A stretch of DNA of 64,000 nt from Paenimyroides aestuarii (lineage in GTDB: Bacteria > Bacteroidota > Bacteroidia > Flavobacteriales > Flavobacteriaceae), in contig NZ_CP102382.1 of NCBI RefSeq assembly GCF_024628805.1, positions 1,612,001 through 1,676,000 on the forward strand. Reading direction: 5' to 3'. This document shows, piece by piece, positions 51,953 to 59,868 of this stretch. The position numbers and the translations under genes were made by a program. The first letter of the stretch is position 1. Every line of letters begins with the position of its first letter. Below the pieces are notes generated by a model that saw nothing but the letters and a program-made list of their open reading frames with translations, did no database searches and was not told the origin of the DNA.

Positions 51953-53413
51953 ATGCCCAATCAATTTTTAAAAACCAAAACCGCTCTTACGCAGGATTGT
52001 TTAAAAGAGCAATTGCCCACAGAAAAGCCACAAGACGCAAAAAAAATGCGTCGTTCAGAATTCCTAGACGCTTTGTCGTTAAATTCCCTAAAAAACAAAG
52101 ATTACGTAGTTATTGCCGCCACCTTATTCTTCATGATTATGTCGGTTTTTGCTTTTGTTAACTTTCAAGCAGATATCGAGAAAATTCATTTTGAACGGAT
52201 GACCACTTGGTGGGGTGTTACGATAAGCTATATTGCATTGACTTTATTGGTTTTGCAGTTAAGTTTCCTTGCTTATCTACTTTTTTTGTACGTTAAATAC
52301 AAAGCGGTAAAAGCAGTTAGCAATGAACAATTGCCCACTTGCACCGTAATTGTTCCAGCGTATAATGAAGGTAAATTAGTTTATGAAACGTTATTGAGTT
52401 TGGCTGATAGCGATTATCCACATGAAAAACTACAAATTCTATCGATTGATGATGGAAGCAAAGACGATACTTGGCAATGGATGCTGCGTGCAAAAGCAAT
52501 TTTGGGCAACCGATTGACCATTTATCAGCAACCAAAAAATATGGGGAAACGCCATGCACTGTATCTTGGGTTTAAAGAAGGAACGGGCGATGTTTTTGTA
52601 ACGGTTGACAGTGATTCAATTGTAAAAGAAGATACGTTGCGCAATTTGGTAAGTCCGTTTGCAGTGCATGCAAAATGCGGCGCTGTGGCAGGAAATGTCC
52701 GTGTATTGAACAAAGAAAAGGGTTTGATACCAAAAATGTTAAACGTAAGTTTTGTATTTAGTTTTGAATTTGTTCGCTCGGCTCAAAGTGCCATTGGTTC
52801 GGTTTTGTGTACACCCGGTGCTTTGGCAGCTTACAGAAAAGATGCTGTGATGAATTGTTTAGAAGATTGGATGAACCAGACTTTTATGGGGCAACCAAGC
52901 GATATTGGCGAAGACCGCGCCATGACCAATATGATTTTAAAGCAAGGCAAACATGTGCTTTTTCAAAAAAATGCGTTGGTTTATACCAATATTCCTGAGA
53001 AATATAAAAGTCTGTACAAAATGTTTATTCGTTGGGAACGCAGCAATGTGCGTGAAAACATCATGATGAGCCAATTTGCTTTTACCAAATTCAGAAAAGA
53101 ATCAACCATTGGACCTCGCATTTTATTGGTAATGCAATGGGTAAAAGTCATCATGGCATATCCATTATTGTTGTTACTTTTATTTTTTGTGGTGACGCAT
53201 CCTGTTTTGTTTGTATGCACCAGTTTAGCCGGAATTTTTGTGTTTTCTAGCATTCAAATGTTTTTCTACGCAAAAAAATACAATATTTCAGAAGCATTTT
53301 TGGCATATACCTACAGCGTTTTTTATTTGTTCACATTGTTTTGGATCACGCCGTATGCCATTGCCACAGCAAGTCGCAGAGGTTGGTTAACCCGAGATTT
53401 ACCTGCCGTATAA
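51953..53413 (+). CDS. family 2 glycosyltransferase (membrane, processive type)
   Basis: 486 residues from ATG at 51953 (an earlier TTG at 51905 would be less typical). Two N-terminal membrane helices (YVVIAATLFFMIMSVFAFVN, ALTLLVLQLSFLAYLLFLYV), then GT2 domain: TVIVPAYNEGKLVYETLLSL, DDGSKDDTWQWM, VDSDS (DxD-type), GEDRAMTNMIL and the RWERSNVREN of the QxxRW type, then C-terminal helices (VIMAYPLLLLLLFFVVTHPV, LFTLFWITPYAIAT). This fits hyaluronan/NodC/PgaC-like synthases making an extracellular beta-linked polysaccharide. The substrate is unknown. Monocistronic; the 258 bp upstream hold no gene. Confidence 0.85.
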   Translation: MPNQFLKTKTALTQDCLKEQLPTEKPQDAKKMRRSEFLDALSLNSLKNKDYVVIAATLFFMIMSVFAFVNFQADIEKIHFERMTTWWGVTISYIALTLLVLQLSFLAYLLFLYVKYKAVKAVSNEQLPTCTVIVPAYNEGKLVYETLLSLADSDYPHEKLQILSIDDGSKDDTWQWMLRAKAILGNRLTIYQQPKNMGKRHALYLGFKEGTGDVFVTVDSDSIVKEDTLRNLVSPFAVHAKCGAVAGNVRVLNKEKGLIPKMLNVSFVFSFEFVRSAQSAIGSVLCTPGALAAYRKDAVMNCLEDWMNQTFMGQPSDIGEDRAMTNMILKQGKHVLFQKNALVYTNIPEKYKSLYKMFIRWERSNVRENIMMSQFAFTKFRKESTIGPRILLVMQWVKVIMAYPLLLLLLFFVVTHPVLFVCTSLAGIFVFSSIQMFFYAKKYNISEAFLAYTYSVFYLFTLFWITPYAIATASRRGWLTRDLPAV

Positions 53414-53517
53414 AAACAATTTGCCAGAACTGTTTTAAAAATCGAGCTACTTTTGAAGTAGATCGGTTTTTTTTATTTCATAAAGTAAAGTTTGTTTTAC
53501 AAATTGAAAAGTTTGTT

Positions 53518-53525
53518 TATATTTG
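53518..53525 (+). promoter_or_regulatory. Bacteroidota -7 box of the XRE operon
   Basis: TATATTTG, exact TAnnTTTG match, 21 bp before the first gene of the small operon. A TTTG at 53491-53494 lies 23 bp upstream of the box, within a plausible -33 spacing. Confidence 0.5.
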
Positions 53526-53546
53526 TAGCAAATAAACTTAACTAAT

Positions 53547-53981
53547 ATGAAAACTAGAAAAATTTTAATTCCAAAGCGTAATTTATGGATTAGTATGTCT
53601 CTTATTATTATTCCTATCATATTTTTAGTTCTATTAAGAATATTTAATTTTCTTGATTTTGAAACGTATGGTAAAATTGTTACAAATTTGATAGCATCTA
53701 CAATTTTATTAGGAATGTTATTGCTTTTCATTACTCAATGGACAAAAGATGATGGAGACGAAATGTATTTACAGTTTAGATTGATTTCCAGTTTGAGTAT
53801 TGTTTTCTTTGGAGTTGGCTTCCTTTTGGTAAATTCTATTTGGGATTTAGTAACCTTGTCTTTTACAGATTTTGGAATACATAATAGTTTCTTTTTAATG
53901 TTTATGATCTTGTGGTGGCAATTATTTGTTTTTGGTAGTCAGGTATATAAATTAAGAAAAGAACTAACTAAAAACGATTAA
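53547..53981 (+). CDS. small membrane protein of an XRE operon, copy 1
   Basis: 144 residues with about four hydrophobic segments (LWISMSLIIIPIIFLVLLRI, KIVTNLIASTILLGMLLLFI, LISSLSIVFFGVGFLLVNSI, FLMFMILWWQLFVFGSQVY). The central stretch QWTKDDGDEMYLQ is shared with the following gene. First gene of a three-gene operon with tight overlaps (next start is at 53981, 1 bp overlap). Likely a DUF2178-like or related membrane protein. Function unknown. Confidence 0.65.
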   Translation: MKTRKILIPKRNLWISMSLIIIPIIFLVLLRIFNFLDFETYGKIVTNLIASTILLGMLLLFITQWTKDDGDEMYLQFRLISSLSIVFFGVGFLLVNSIWDLVTLSFTDFGIHNSFFLMFMILWWQLFVFGSQVYKLRKELTKND

Positions 53982-54409
53982 TGATGAATAACAAAAGTAG
54001 ATTAATTCCGAAAAAGAGAATGTGGATCAGTTTAGCAATCATTTTACTCCCTGTATTAATATTATTACTTCTAAAACTCGCAGGTTTTTCTGAATCGTTA
54101 GATTTCGGTAAACTATCAAAAATTGTTGCCAGTATATCATTGGTAGGTATGTTCTTACTTTTTATGACCCAATGGACAAAAGATGATGGAGATGAAATGT
54201 ATTTACAAATGCCTTTGTCTGCTGTTCTTCTGGGAATAATTACAGGTATTACTACATTATTAATTAGCTCACTTTTTAGTTTGATTGATTGGTTAGATTT
54301 GGATTATAGTCATTATAATGGATTTGGATTAATGTTTTTCATTTTACTTATAATATTATCCAATTTTGGACAGCAAATATATTCATTATCTAAACAAAAA
54401 GAAGAATGA
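53981..54409 (+). CDS. small membrane protein of an XRE operon, copy 2
   Basis: 142 residues, paralog of the preceding gene: NKSRLIPKKRMWISLAIILL, then FLLFMTQWTKDDGDEMYLQM. The two differ substantially elsewhere, so this is an old duplication that may have produced a two-subunit membrane complex. Overlap with the regulator gene is 4 bp (ATGA). Confidence 0.65.
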   Translation: MMNNKSRLIPKKRMWISLAIILLPVLILLLLKLAGFSESLDFGKLSKIVASISLVGMFLLFMTQWTKDDGDEMYLQMPLSAVLLGIITGITTLLISSLFSLIDWLDLDYSHYNGFGLMFFILLIILSNFGQQIYSLSKQKEE

Positions 54410-54606
54410 AGAATTACATAAAAATAGAACGTGCCCGACACAATTTCACTCAAGGCGATTTAGCAGAAAAAGTAGGAGTTTCACGTCAAACCATAAATTC
54501 AATCGAAACAAAAAGATACATTCCATCTGCTGTTTTGGCGTTAAAAATAGCCCAAATATTCAATATCCCTGTTGAAAATCTTTTTGAGTTGGAAGATGAT
54601 GATTAA
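54406..54606 (+). CDS. XRE-family transcriptional regulator
   Basis: 66 residues; MKNYIKIERARHNFTQGDLA, then VSRQTINSIETKRYIPSAVL and AQIFNIPVENLFELEDDD. A single helix-turn-helix of the small Cro/CI class (YgzD-like), typical of regulators that control a nearby membrane protein. The ATGA overlap with copy 2 of the membrane protein and the shared operon suggest autoregulation. A terminator follows at once. Confidence 0.85.
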   Translation: MKNYIKIERARHNFTQGDLAEKVGVSRQTINSIETKRYIPSAVLALKIAQIFNIPVENLFELEDDD

Positions 54607-54607
54607 A

Positions 54608-54641
54608 ACAAACCCGAAAACTAAAAAGCTTTCGGGTTTGT
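54608..54641. terminator. ACAAACCCGAAA hairpin
   Basis: ACAAACCCGAAA pairs with TTTCGGGTTTGT across a 10-base loop. Located between the convergent XRE and NlpE genes. Confidence 0.75.
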
Positions 54642-54648
54642 AGCTACA

Positions 54649-55122
54649 TTACATCACTTTTTTGTAATTGTAATGTTCTTTCAATGCACCTTCTATTTCA
54701 TTGCCTTCGGTATCTAAACCAATCAAGCCATTTTCAATAACTTTCAGCTGCATATCGTTTTCTTTATTGTCTTTGTCTTTTAAGTGAACCACTGAGCCGT
54801 TGTTGTGCCACATGATTTCACCCGTACTTTTATTCACAAAATCTTTGTCTAAATATGTTGCGGTATATTCATAGGTTCCATCGGTTTTCAGTGTTATAGT
54901 TGTTTTAATTCCCGGGCAATCTGCACAAGGTAATGTCGCTTCGTAAGTTCCTGCCCAATCCAATGAATTGTTGGCGTTGTGTCCATCATGGTTCATGGTA
55001 TCAGAAGCAGTTGTTTGTTGTTGAAGCGTGTCGGTGGTAACTGTAGTGTCTGTAGTTTTTTCTTTATTACAAGAAATCAACACACCGCCCAATAAACTAA
55101 TAGTAAAAATAATCTTTTTCAT
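54649..55122 (-). CDS. nlpE: NlpE-like copper-responsive lipoprotein
   Basis: 157 residues. MKKIIFTISLLGGVLISCNK has a lipobox with Cys18; a Thr/Gln/Ser-rich linker follows (DTTVTTDTLQQQTTASDT). The NlpE N-terminal domain is recognised by WAGTYEATLPCADCPGIKTT (the CxxC motif), GTYEYTATYLD and NGSVVHL. In E. coli NlpE senses surface and copper stress through Cpx. No Cpx partners lie here, so in this organism the role is inferred from the domain only. Confidence 0.86.
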   Translation of the reverse strand: MKKIIFTISLLGGVLISCNKEKTTDTTVTTDTLQQQTTASDTMNHDGHNANNSLDWAGTYEATLPCADCPGIKTTITLKTDGTYEYTATYLDKDFVNKSTGEIMWHNNGSVVHLKDKDNKENDMQLKVIENGLIGLDTEGNEIEGALKEHYNYKKVM

Positions 55123-55269
55123 ATAATTGGAATTTTAAAATGATTTATTCCTAAATATACAATAAAAATGCCAAAAACCGCTATTGCTTTAATAACAAAG
55201 TTTTCAAACGGTTTTGCTGTGTTTATGCAAACATTTAATTGTGGAAAGTGTGCATAAATGCAACACTAT

Positions 55270-55809
55270 TTAGATGGATTGTGCATATGCAATTACCTTT
55301 CGAATGGTGTTGAGGTTTCTGCCTGTGGCAATTGTTTGCAGTTTTTTTTCAAAAAAGTTGGTGTTCATTTTCGAAGCACCCATTCCATCAACCACATAAA
55401 AATAAAGCAACTTATGCAGTATTTTAAAAGCGTCGTTTCCAAGTTGAAAGGCGGTGGTTAAGGCATGCAACGCATCTTCCGAAGGAATATTCTTCATAAA
55501 TGTAATAAATACTTTGTTGTTGGGAGCATCAGCCGGAAATGGATTGTTTTGCAAAGCGGTTTCCACTTCCTGCACATCCAAACAAAATACAGCAATATCC
55601 AGTAAAAAACGTTCTTGAATAAGCTGCTTTATTTGCTGTTCCACAACTGCTTTTTCCGCATTGCTTTTTAAGACCACATTTCCGCTTTGAATATAGGTAA
55701 TCACACTTTTGAAACCAATTTCAATTAAAGCAACTTTCAAATCGGCCATTTTAATGATGTTTTTGCCTGAAACATTTACAGCTCTCAGGAAAATGATGTA
55801 TGTATTCAT
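55270..55809 (-). CDS. DUF1697 protein
   Basis: 179 residues. MNTYIIFLRAVNVSGKNIIK, then MADLKVALIEIGFKSVITYI and QSGNVVLKSNA give the DUF1697 signature (RAVNVGGKN-type start and YIQSGNVVF). Unknown function; the fold is alpha/beta. Only 6 bp separate its stop from the end of the GH10-like gene, but both are on the minus strand with this one downstream being read after the lipoprotein gene; co-transcription is likely. Confidence 0.85.
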   Translation of the reverse strand: MNTYIIFLRAVNVSGKNIIKMADLKVALIEIGFKSVITYIQSGNVVLKSNAEKAVVEQQIKQLIQERFLLDIAVFCLDVQEVETALQNNPFPADAPNNKVFITFMKNIPSEDALHALTTAFQLGNDAFKILHKLLYFYVVDGMGASKMNTNFFEKKLQTIATGRNLNTIRKVIAYAQSI

Positions 55810-55815
55810 AAACAG

Positions 55816-57405
55816 CTATATTTTTTTTGCAGCATACTCACTTTCATTGCCCAAACGGTCAACGGCTTTTAAAACAATCATTTGGCAGTTTTTTCCGTTT
55901 TTAGATCGATTGATGATTTTGCTTAATTGTTTTTTTGGAAAGATCTCTATTTGCCATTCGTTGCCATATTGCGCATACAAAACCCATTGAAAAACATTGG
56001 TTTGGTTGCTGTTTGACCAATCGATTTTTACAGATGAATATTCATCGCTAGTATTAAAATGGGGCGTTGCTATTTTGCTGGTTTTCATCCACGGGCTCAA
56101 TGGTACCAATGCTTTTTCTTTATACGGGTCGCTTTTCAAGGCAGGGATCATTTCGCTGTTGTTGGTTAATCCAGCAACGCTGTAATGAATGGCACCCACG
56201 CTGTTTTTGTTCAACACTTTGTTGGTAATTTTGATTTGATTTACAATTTCCGATGCGCGGTTGGCTGCTTTCACTTCCACGGTGTTCAATCCTGGCCACA
56301 AATGGCGGTTTAAAGTGTTTTCCTCTTGCCACCATTCCAATAAATCCTGAAAATTTTGTCGTGGGGAATTGATAGGCCAATACAATTGAGGCGAAAAATA
56401 GTCGATCCAGCCTTTGTTCAACCACAATTTGGCATCGGCATACAATTCATCAAACTGTGAAGAACCCACCACACCTATAGGATAACCCGATTTCCAAATT
56501 CCAAACGGACTGATTCCAAACTTAACATATGGTTTTTCTTGTTTGATTTCTTTGTGGATACGTTCAATGAATTTATTAACATGATTTCTGCGCCAATCAG
56601 CTTTAGAAAGACTTCCATCGGAATTTTTATAGGTGTTCCATGAGGCAGTATCAGGAAAATCGGCACCGCCATTGTACGACGCATACGGATAAAAATAATC
56701 ATCGAAATGCACCGCATCAATATCATAACGCGAAACAATATCTTTCACCACATTCGACACATGGTCTTGTGTTTTAATACTCGCCGGATCAAACCAATAC
56801 ATACCGTTTTTAAGTTTCACGATATTGCTGGGCGATTTTTTAACCATTGATTCGCTGCTCACCGAACCACCACTTAAATGATGTGCCCTATACGGATTCA
56901 GCCAAACATGTAATTCCAAACCGCGTTTGTGAGCTTCTTCAACCCAAAATTCCAACGGATCGTAATAAGGTGCAGGTGCTTTGCCTGTTTCGCCGGTTAA
57001 ATAACACGACCACGGTTCATAATTGCTTTTATACAAGGCATCTGCAGCCGGACGCACCTGAAAAATCACCGCATTAAAATTGGCATCTTCCAATAAATCG
57101 AGCAATTGTATTGCCTCTCGTTTTTGATCTTCGGTAGATAGATTTTTTCTGCTGGGCCAGTTGATATTGGCAACCGTAGCTACCCAAGCTGCCCGAAATT
57201 CCCGTTTCACTTCTGGGAGTTCTATTTTTGGCGCTGCTGTTTTCGAAGGTTGTTCAATAGGTTGCGGAGTAGGAGTTTCAGCTTCTACTTCTGATTTTTT
57301 TACAACCGTAACTTTAGGTTTTTGCTGCTGTTGCACCGCACACGAAATTAAAGATAAAGAGGCGAGTGCTATAAAAGCCAAGTATTTATTTACTTTCAGT
57401 TTCAT
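55816..57405 (-). CDS. GH10-like (GHL10, DUF187) lipoprotein
   Basis: 529 residues from ATG at 57405. Signal MKLKVNKYLAFIALASLSLI then SCAVQQ: lipoprotein. A Pro/Thr/Glu-rich linker (KSEVEAETPTPQPIEQPSKT) precedes the catalytic-like domain: FRAAWVATVANINWPSRKNL, AVIFQVRPAADALYKSNYEP, ELHVWLNPYRAHHLSGG, DIDAVHFDDYFYPYASYNGG, and YFSPQLYWPINSPRQNF, the DUF187/GHL10 signature. The C-terminal fibronectin-like part is WSNSNQTNVFQWVLY. Such proteins are thought to act on cell-envelope glycans, with activity uncertain. Start of a minus-strand pair with DUF1697. Confidence 0.87.
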   Translation of the reverse strand: MKLKVNKYLAFIALASLSLISCAVQQQQKPKVTVVKKSEVEAETPTPQPIEQPSKTAAPKIELPEVKREFRAAWVATVANINWPSRKNLSTEDQKREAIQLLDLLEDANFNAVIFQVRPAADALYKSNYEPWSCYLTGETGKAPAPYYDPLEFWVEEAHKRGLELHVWLNPYRAHHLSGGSVSSESMVKKSPSNIVKLKNGMYWFDPASIKTQDHVSNVVKDIVSRYDIDAVHFDDYFYPYASYNGGADFPDTASWNTYKNSDGSLSKADWRRNHVNKFIERIHKEIKQEKPYVKFGISPFGIWKSGYPIGVVGSSQFDELYADAKLWLNKGWIDYFSPQLYWPINSPRQNFQDLLEWWQEENTLNRHLWPGLNTVEVKAANRASEIVNQIKITNKVLNKNSVGAIHYSVAGLTNNSEMIPALKSDPYKEKALVPLSPWMKTSKIATPHFNTSDEYSSVKIDWSNSNQTNVFQWVLYAQYGNEWQIEIFPKKQLSKIINRSKNGKNCQMIVLKAVDRLGNESEYAAKKI

Positions 57406-57596
57406 ACAAATATAATAATGCACAAAAATAAAAAGATAAATGGGTACCTGACTAATTTTTAAGATTTTCTGTTATTAATTATAACACTGAAAGCAAACAG
57501 TTATTTCACAATGAAATCTCAATTCATTTAAAAAGGCTAACTAAGCAATAGCTTTATTTTTCTGTATAGTGTATTTTGTATTGTTTTAGCGTATGT

Positions 57597-57634
57597 TAAA
57601 AACAACTTTGCCAAAGTTTGGAACTTTGGCAAAG
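57597..57634 (-). terminator. CTTTGCCAAAGTT hairpin
   Basis: CTTTGCCAAAGTT pairs perfectly with AACTTTGGCAAAG (loop TGG), followed on the minus strand by GTTGTTTTT. It lies 9 bp beyond the stop of the SRPBCC gene and terminates that minus-strand unit. The rest of 57424-57596 holds no gene. Confidence 0.75.
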
Positions 57635-57643
57635 ATTAATGGT

Positions 57644-58165
57644 TTACTGTTTTTCTAAAACGGCTTTTAAATTGGCTGTTCCTTTTTCAAAATCTTTGTT
57701 CATGTCGTAAAAAAGGCTCATTAGGTTAAATGGATAAGGCATTTCGCCATCAACCACCCAGCGAACTTTGGTTTGGTTATCGCTAACAGCCTCGGTGATA
57801 AAATACGATTTTGCAGGTTCGGTACTGTCCATTAAAAACAAATCAATGTCCACACGGCTGTTTTCATTGATTTTGGTAATTACTTGCGATCCGTTGCCCA
57901 CTTCTTCGCTTTTCCAGCTGTATTTAAAACCTTCGGTACCGTCTGTTCCTTCTGATGTAGCTATAATATTTGGATCCAACTCAAACCAAACACCAAAATT
58001 TTCTTGGTTTTTAATGTGTTTCACATAGTTGAAAACTTCTGCATTGGGTTTGTTGATAACCGCCGAACCTTCTGCATGAAATGTTTTGGGAAGAATGGCC
58101 GCTGCAATCAATGCTAAAGCTACTAATCCTAACAGTGTAAGTAAGGTATATTTTAAAAATTTCAT
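57644..58165 (-). CDS. SRPBCC-family protein with N-terminal membrane helix
   Basis: 173 residues from ATG at 58165 (MKFLKYTLLTLLGLVALALI, then AAAILPKTFHAEGSAVINKP). The START/Bet v1-like domain follows: AEVFNYVKHIKNQENFGVWF, DGTEGFKYSWKSEEVGNGSQ, KVRWVVDGEMPYPFN. The N-terminal helix may be an anchor or signal. The frame continues upstream into the VOC gene end, but the ATG at 58165 gives the usual start of such proteins. It lies 20 bp downstream of the VOC gene, same strand, so one unit. Confidence 0.8.
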   Translation of the reverse strand: MKFLKYTLLTLLGLVALALIAAAILPKTFHAEGSAVINKPNAEVFNYVKHIKNQENFGVWFELDPNIIATSEGTDGTEGFKYSWKSEEVGNGSQVITKINENSRVDIDLFLMDSTEPAKSYFITEAVSDNQTKVRWVVDGEMPYPFNLMSLFYDMNKDFEKGTANLKAVLEKQ

Positions 58166-58184
58166 AGTATAAAAAGTTTTAAGT

Positions 58185-58628
58185 TTACTCCATTTTTTTG
58201 TTTCCTTCAAAATGAATCATCCACCAAATTCCGAATTGATCTTGAAAGGAAGCGTATAATTCTGCCCAAAATTGCTCGCCAAGTTCCATTTCAATGTTCA
58301 TTGCATTTTCAGACAGCGAAGCATATAAATCTTTTGCTTCTTGTGCTGTATCGGTGTCTAGCATTACATAGGTGCTGTTGCCGTGTGTTAATTGATGTCC
58401 AAAACGCTCTAAACAATCCGACCCCATAATCATGGTGTTTTCATTTAGCATAATTGCGGTGTGCATGATTTTTTGCTTGTCTTCGTCGTTTATTGGAAAT
58501 TCAGGGTTTTCGGGCATATCTCCAAATCGATTGATTCCAATGTTTGGTGTTTTAAACACTTTTTCATAGAACGAAAAAGCCTGTTCGCAGTTGCCATTAA
58601 AATTTAAGTATGCATGAATTCTTGCCAT
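58185..58628 (-). CDS. VOC-family protein (PhnB-like)
   Basis: 147 residues. MARIHAYLNFNGNCEQAFSF and YEKVFKTPNIGINRFGDMP give the glyoxalase/bleomycin-resistance fold start, and SYVMLDTDTAQEAKDLYASL with FQDQFGIWWMIHFEGNK the second beta-alpha module. The family resembles PhnB (3-demethylubiquinone-9-methyltransferase-like), often annotated as such without enzymatic proof. In a minus-strand run with the SRPBCC gene; upstream lies a 92-bp gap to the DUF1801 gene. Confidence 0.85.
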   Translation of the reverse strand: MARIHAYLNFNGNCEQAFSFYEKVFKTPNIGINRFGDMPENPEFPINDEDKQKIMHTAIMLNENTMIMGSDCLERFGHQLTHGNSTYVMLDTDTAQEAKDLYASLSENAMNIEMELGEQFWAELYASFQDQFGIWWMIHFEGNKKME

Positions 58629-58720
58629 AATATTTCAGTTTTTAAGATTTATATCTTCAAAAATAGTGCGGTATATACTAAATAAACTTGCCTTATGACA
58701 AGATTTGAAACCGTATAAAC

Positions 58721-59173
58721 TTATTTTTTTAAAGTTGATTGATAAAGCGCAATATAATCGTTCACCGAAATTTTCTGCATTAATTCTGCAATTAAATCAA
58801 AAGGAATATCATCTGTTTTTTTGAATCGGATACAACTTTTTCCCATGTCTAATTTTCTTTTGCTGTGGTTGGGATATTCGTTTACAAACCAATCATAAAC
58901 AGCAGGTTGCATATAAATACCCATGTGATATAATGCGATATGGCTTTTTTGAGAAGCAATATTTATAAAAGGCAAAGGCAATTCGGGCGAACAGTGATAA
59001 CCAGCCGGAAAGATGCTTTTAGGCACAACAAAGCCAATGTTGTTATAAATAAACCGTTCTTCAAAACCTTCGGGAAGGTTGTTTTTAATAGTTTCATATA
59101 ATTGGTGAAAGGCCTCTTGCCGTTCTGGAGCAACTTGCTCTAAATAGTCCTGTATCGTGTTGGGATTGTTCAT
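58721..59173 (-). CDS. DUF1801 (YdhG-like) protein
   Basis: 150 residues. NNPNTIQDYLEQVAPERQEA, then FHQLYETIKNNLPEGFEERF, YNNIGFVVPKSIFPAGYHC and SQKSHIALYHMGIY, then KLDMGKSCIRFKKTDDIPFD, the DUF1801 signature (YdhG). Function unknown; the family is linked to small cytosolic proteins. Only 12 bp separate it from the Crp-like gene upstream, so both are probably on one transcript. Confidence 0.85.
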   Translation of the reverse strand: MNNPNTIQDYLEQVAPERQEAFHQLYETIKNNLPEGFEERFIYNNIGFVVPKSIFPAGYHCSPELPLPFINIASQKSHIALYHMGIYMQPAVYDWFVNEYPNHSKRKLDMGKSCIRFKKTDDIPFDLIAELMQKISVNDYIALYQSTLKK

Positions 59174-59185
59174 AGATTCGCTTTT

Positions 59186-59761
59186 TTATGTTTTATATTC
59201 TTTTCTAATTCTGCTTAAACTGGTGTCGGTAACTCCTAAATACGACGCAATATGTTTTAAAGGGATTAATTGAAAAAGTTGTGGTTTTTGTTGAAGCAAT
59301 TTGTCGTAGCGTTGTTTTGCCGAAAGGGTAAGCATTTCCATGCTGCGTTCTTTTAGTTCAAACAAAGCATTTGCCATCCATGCGCGTCCCCATTCTCTGA
59401 AACCATAAATGGCATGAAAAAGTTCTTGAAAATCGTCAAACATAATGCAAAGCATGGTGCAATTGGTGGCACATTGCCAGTTTTCTAGCGTTTTCTTTTT
59501 TTGAAACAAAGCATTTACATCAATAACCACCTCTCCTTCGGTATAAAGGTTTATGGTAATGGGGTTGCCATTGCTGTCGTGTACAAAACTGTGCACAGCA
59601 CCTTCTAATAAAATATAGTAACAATTCAAGGTTTGTGCTTGTTCCAACAAAAACGAACCTTTTTCAAAATCAACCAAATGATGCTTTTTTAAAATTGTTT
59701 CATAATCGGCAGCAGTTAAATGTTCGTTGTGGTAACACTTTTGTATAACGTGGAGCAACAT
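59186..59761 (-). CDS. Crp/Fnr-family transcriptional regulator
   Basis: 191 residues. N-terminal cyclic-nucleotide-binding fold (about residues 25-110: FEKGSFLLEQAQTLNCYYIL, then LEGAVHSFVHDSNGNPITIN, GEVVIDVNALF) and a C-terminal winged helix with IPLKHIASYLGVTDTSLSRI. The canonical cAMP phosphate-binding residues are not clear, so the ligand is unknown. Read leftwards with DUF1801 behind it, and divergent from the aldehyde dehydrogenase gene with 107 bp between. The regulator may control that gene; this is an inference from position. Confidence 0.85.
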   Translation of the reverse strand: MLLHVIQKCYHNEHLTAADYETILKKHHLVDFEKGSFLLEQAQTLNCYYILLEGAVHSFVHDSNGNPITINLYTEGEVVIDVNALFQKKKTLENWQCATNCTMLCIMFDDFQELFHAIYGFREWGRAWMANALFELKERSMEMLTLSAKQRYDKLLQQKPQLFQLIPLKHIASYLGVTDTSLSRIRKEYKT

Positions 59762-59868
59762 GGATTTTTTTTCCGAACTTAAAAAAATAATTCATCTTTC
59801 GCAATACTTTTCTTTTAAAACCACTTTTTTCCGAAGGATTTTTCATAACTTCAACAAAAAGAAATCAT

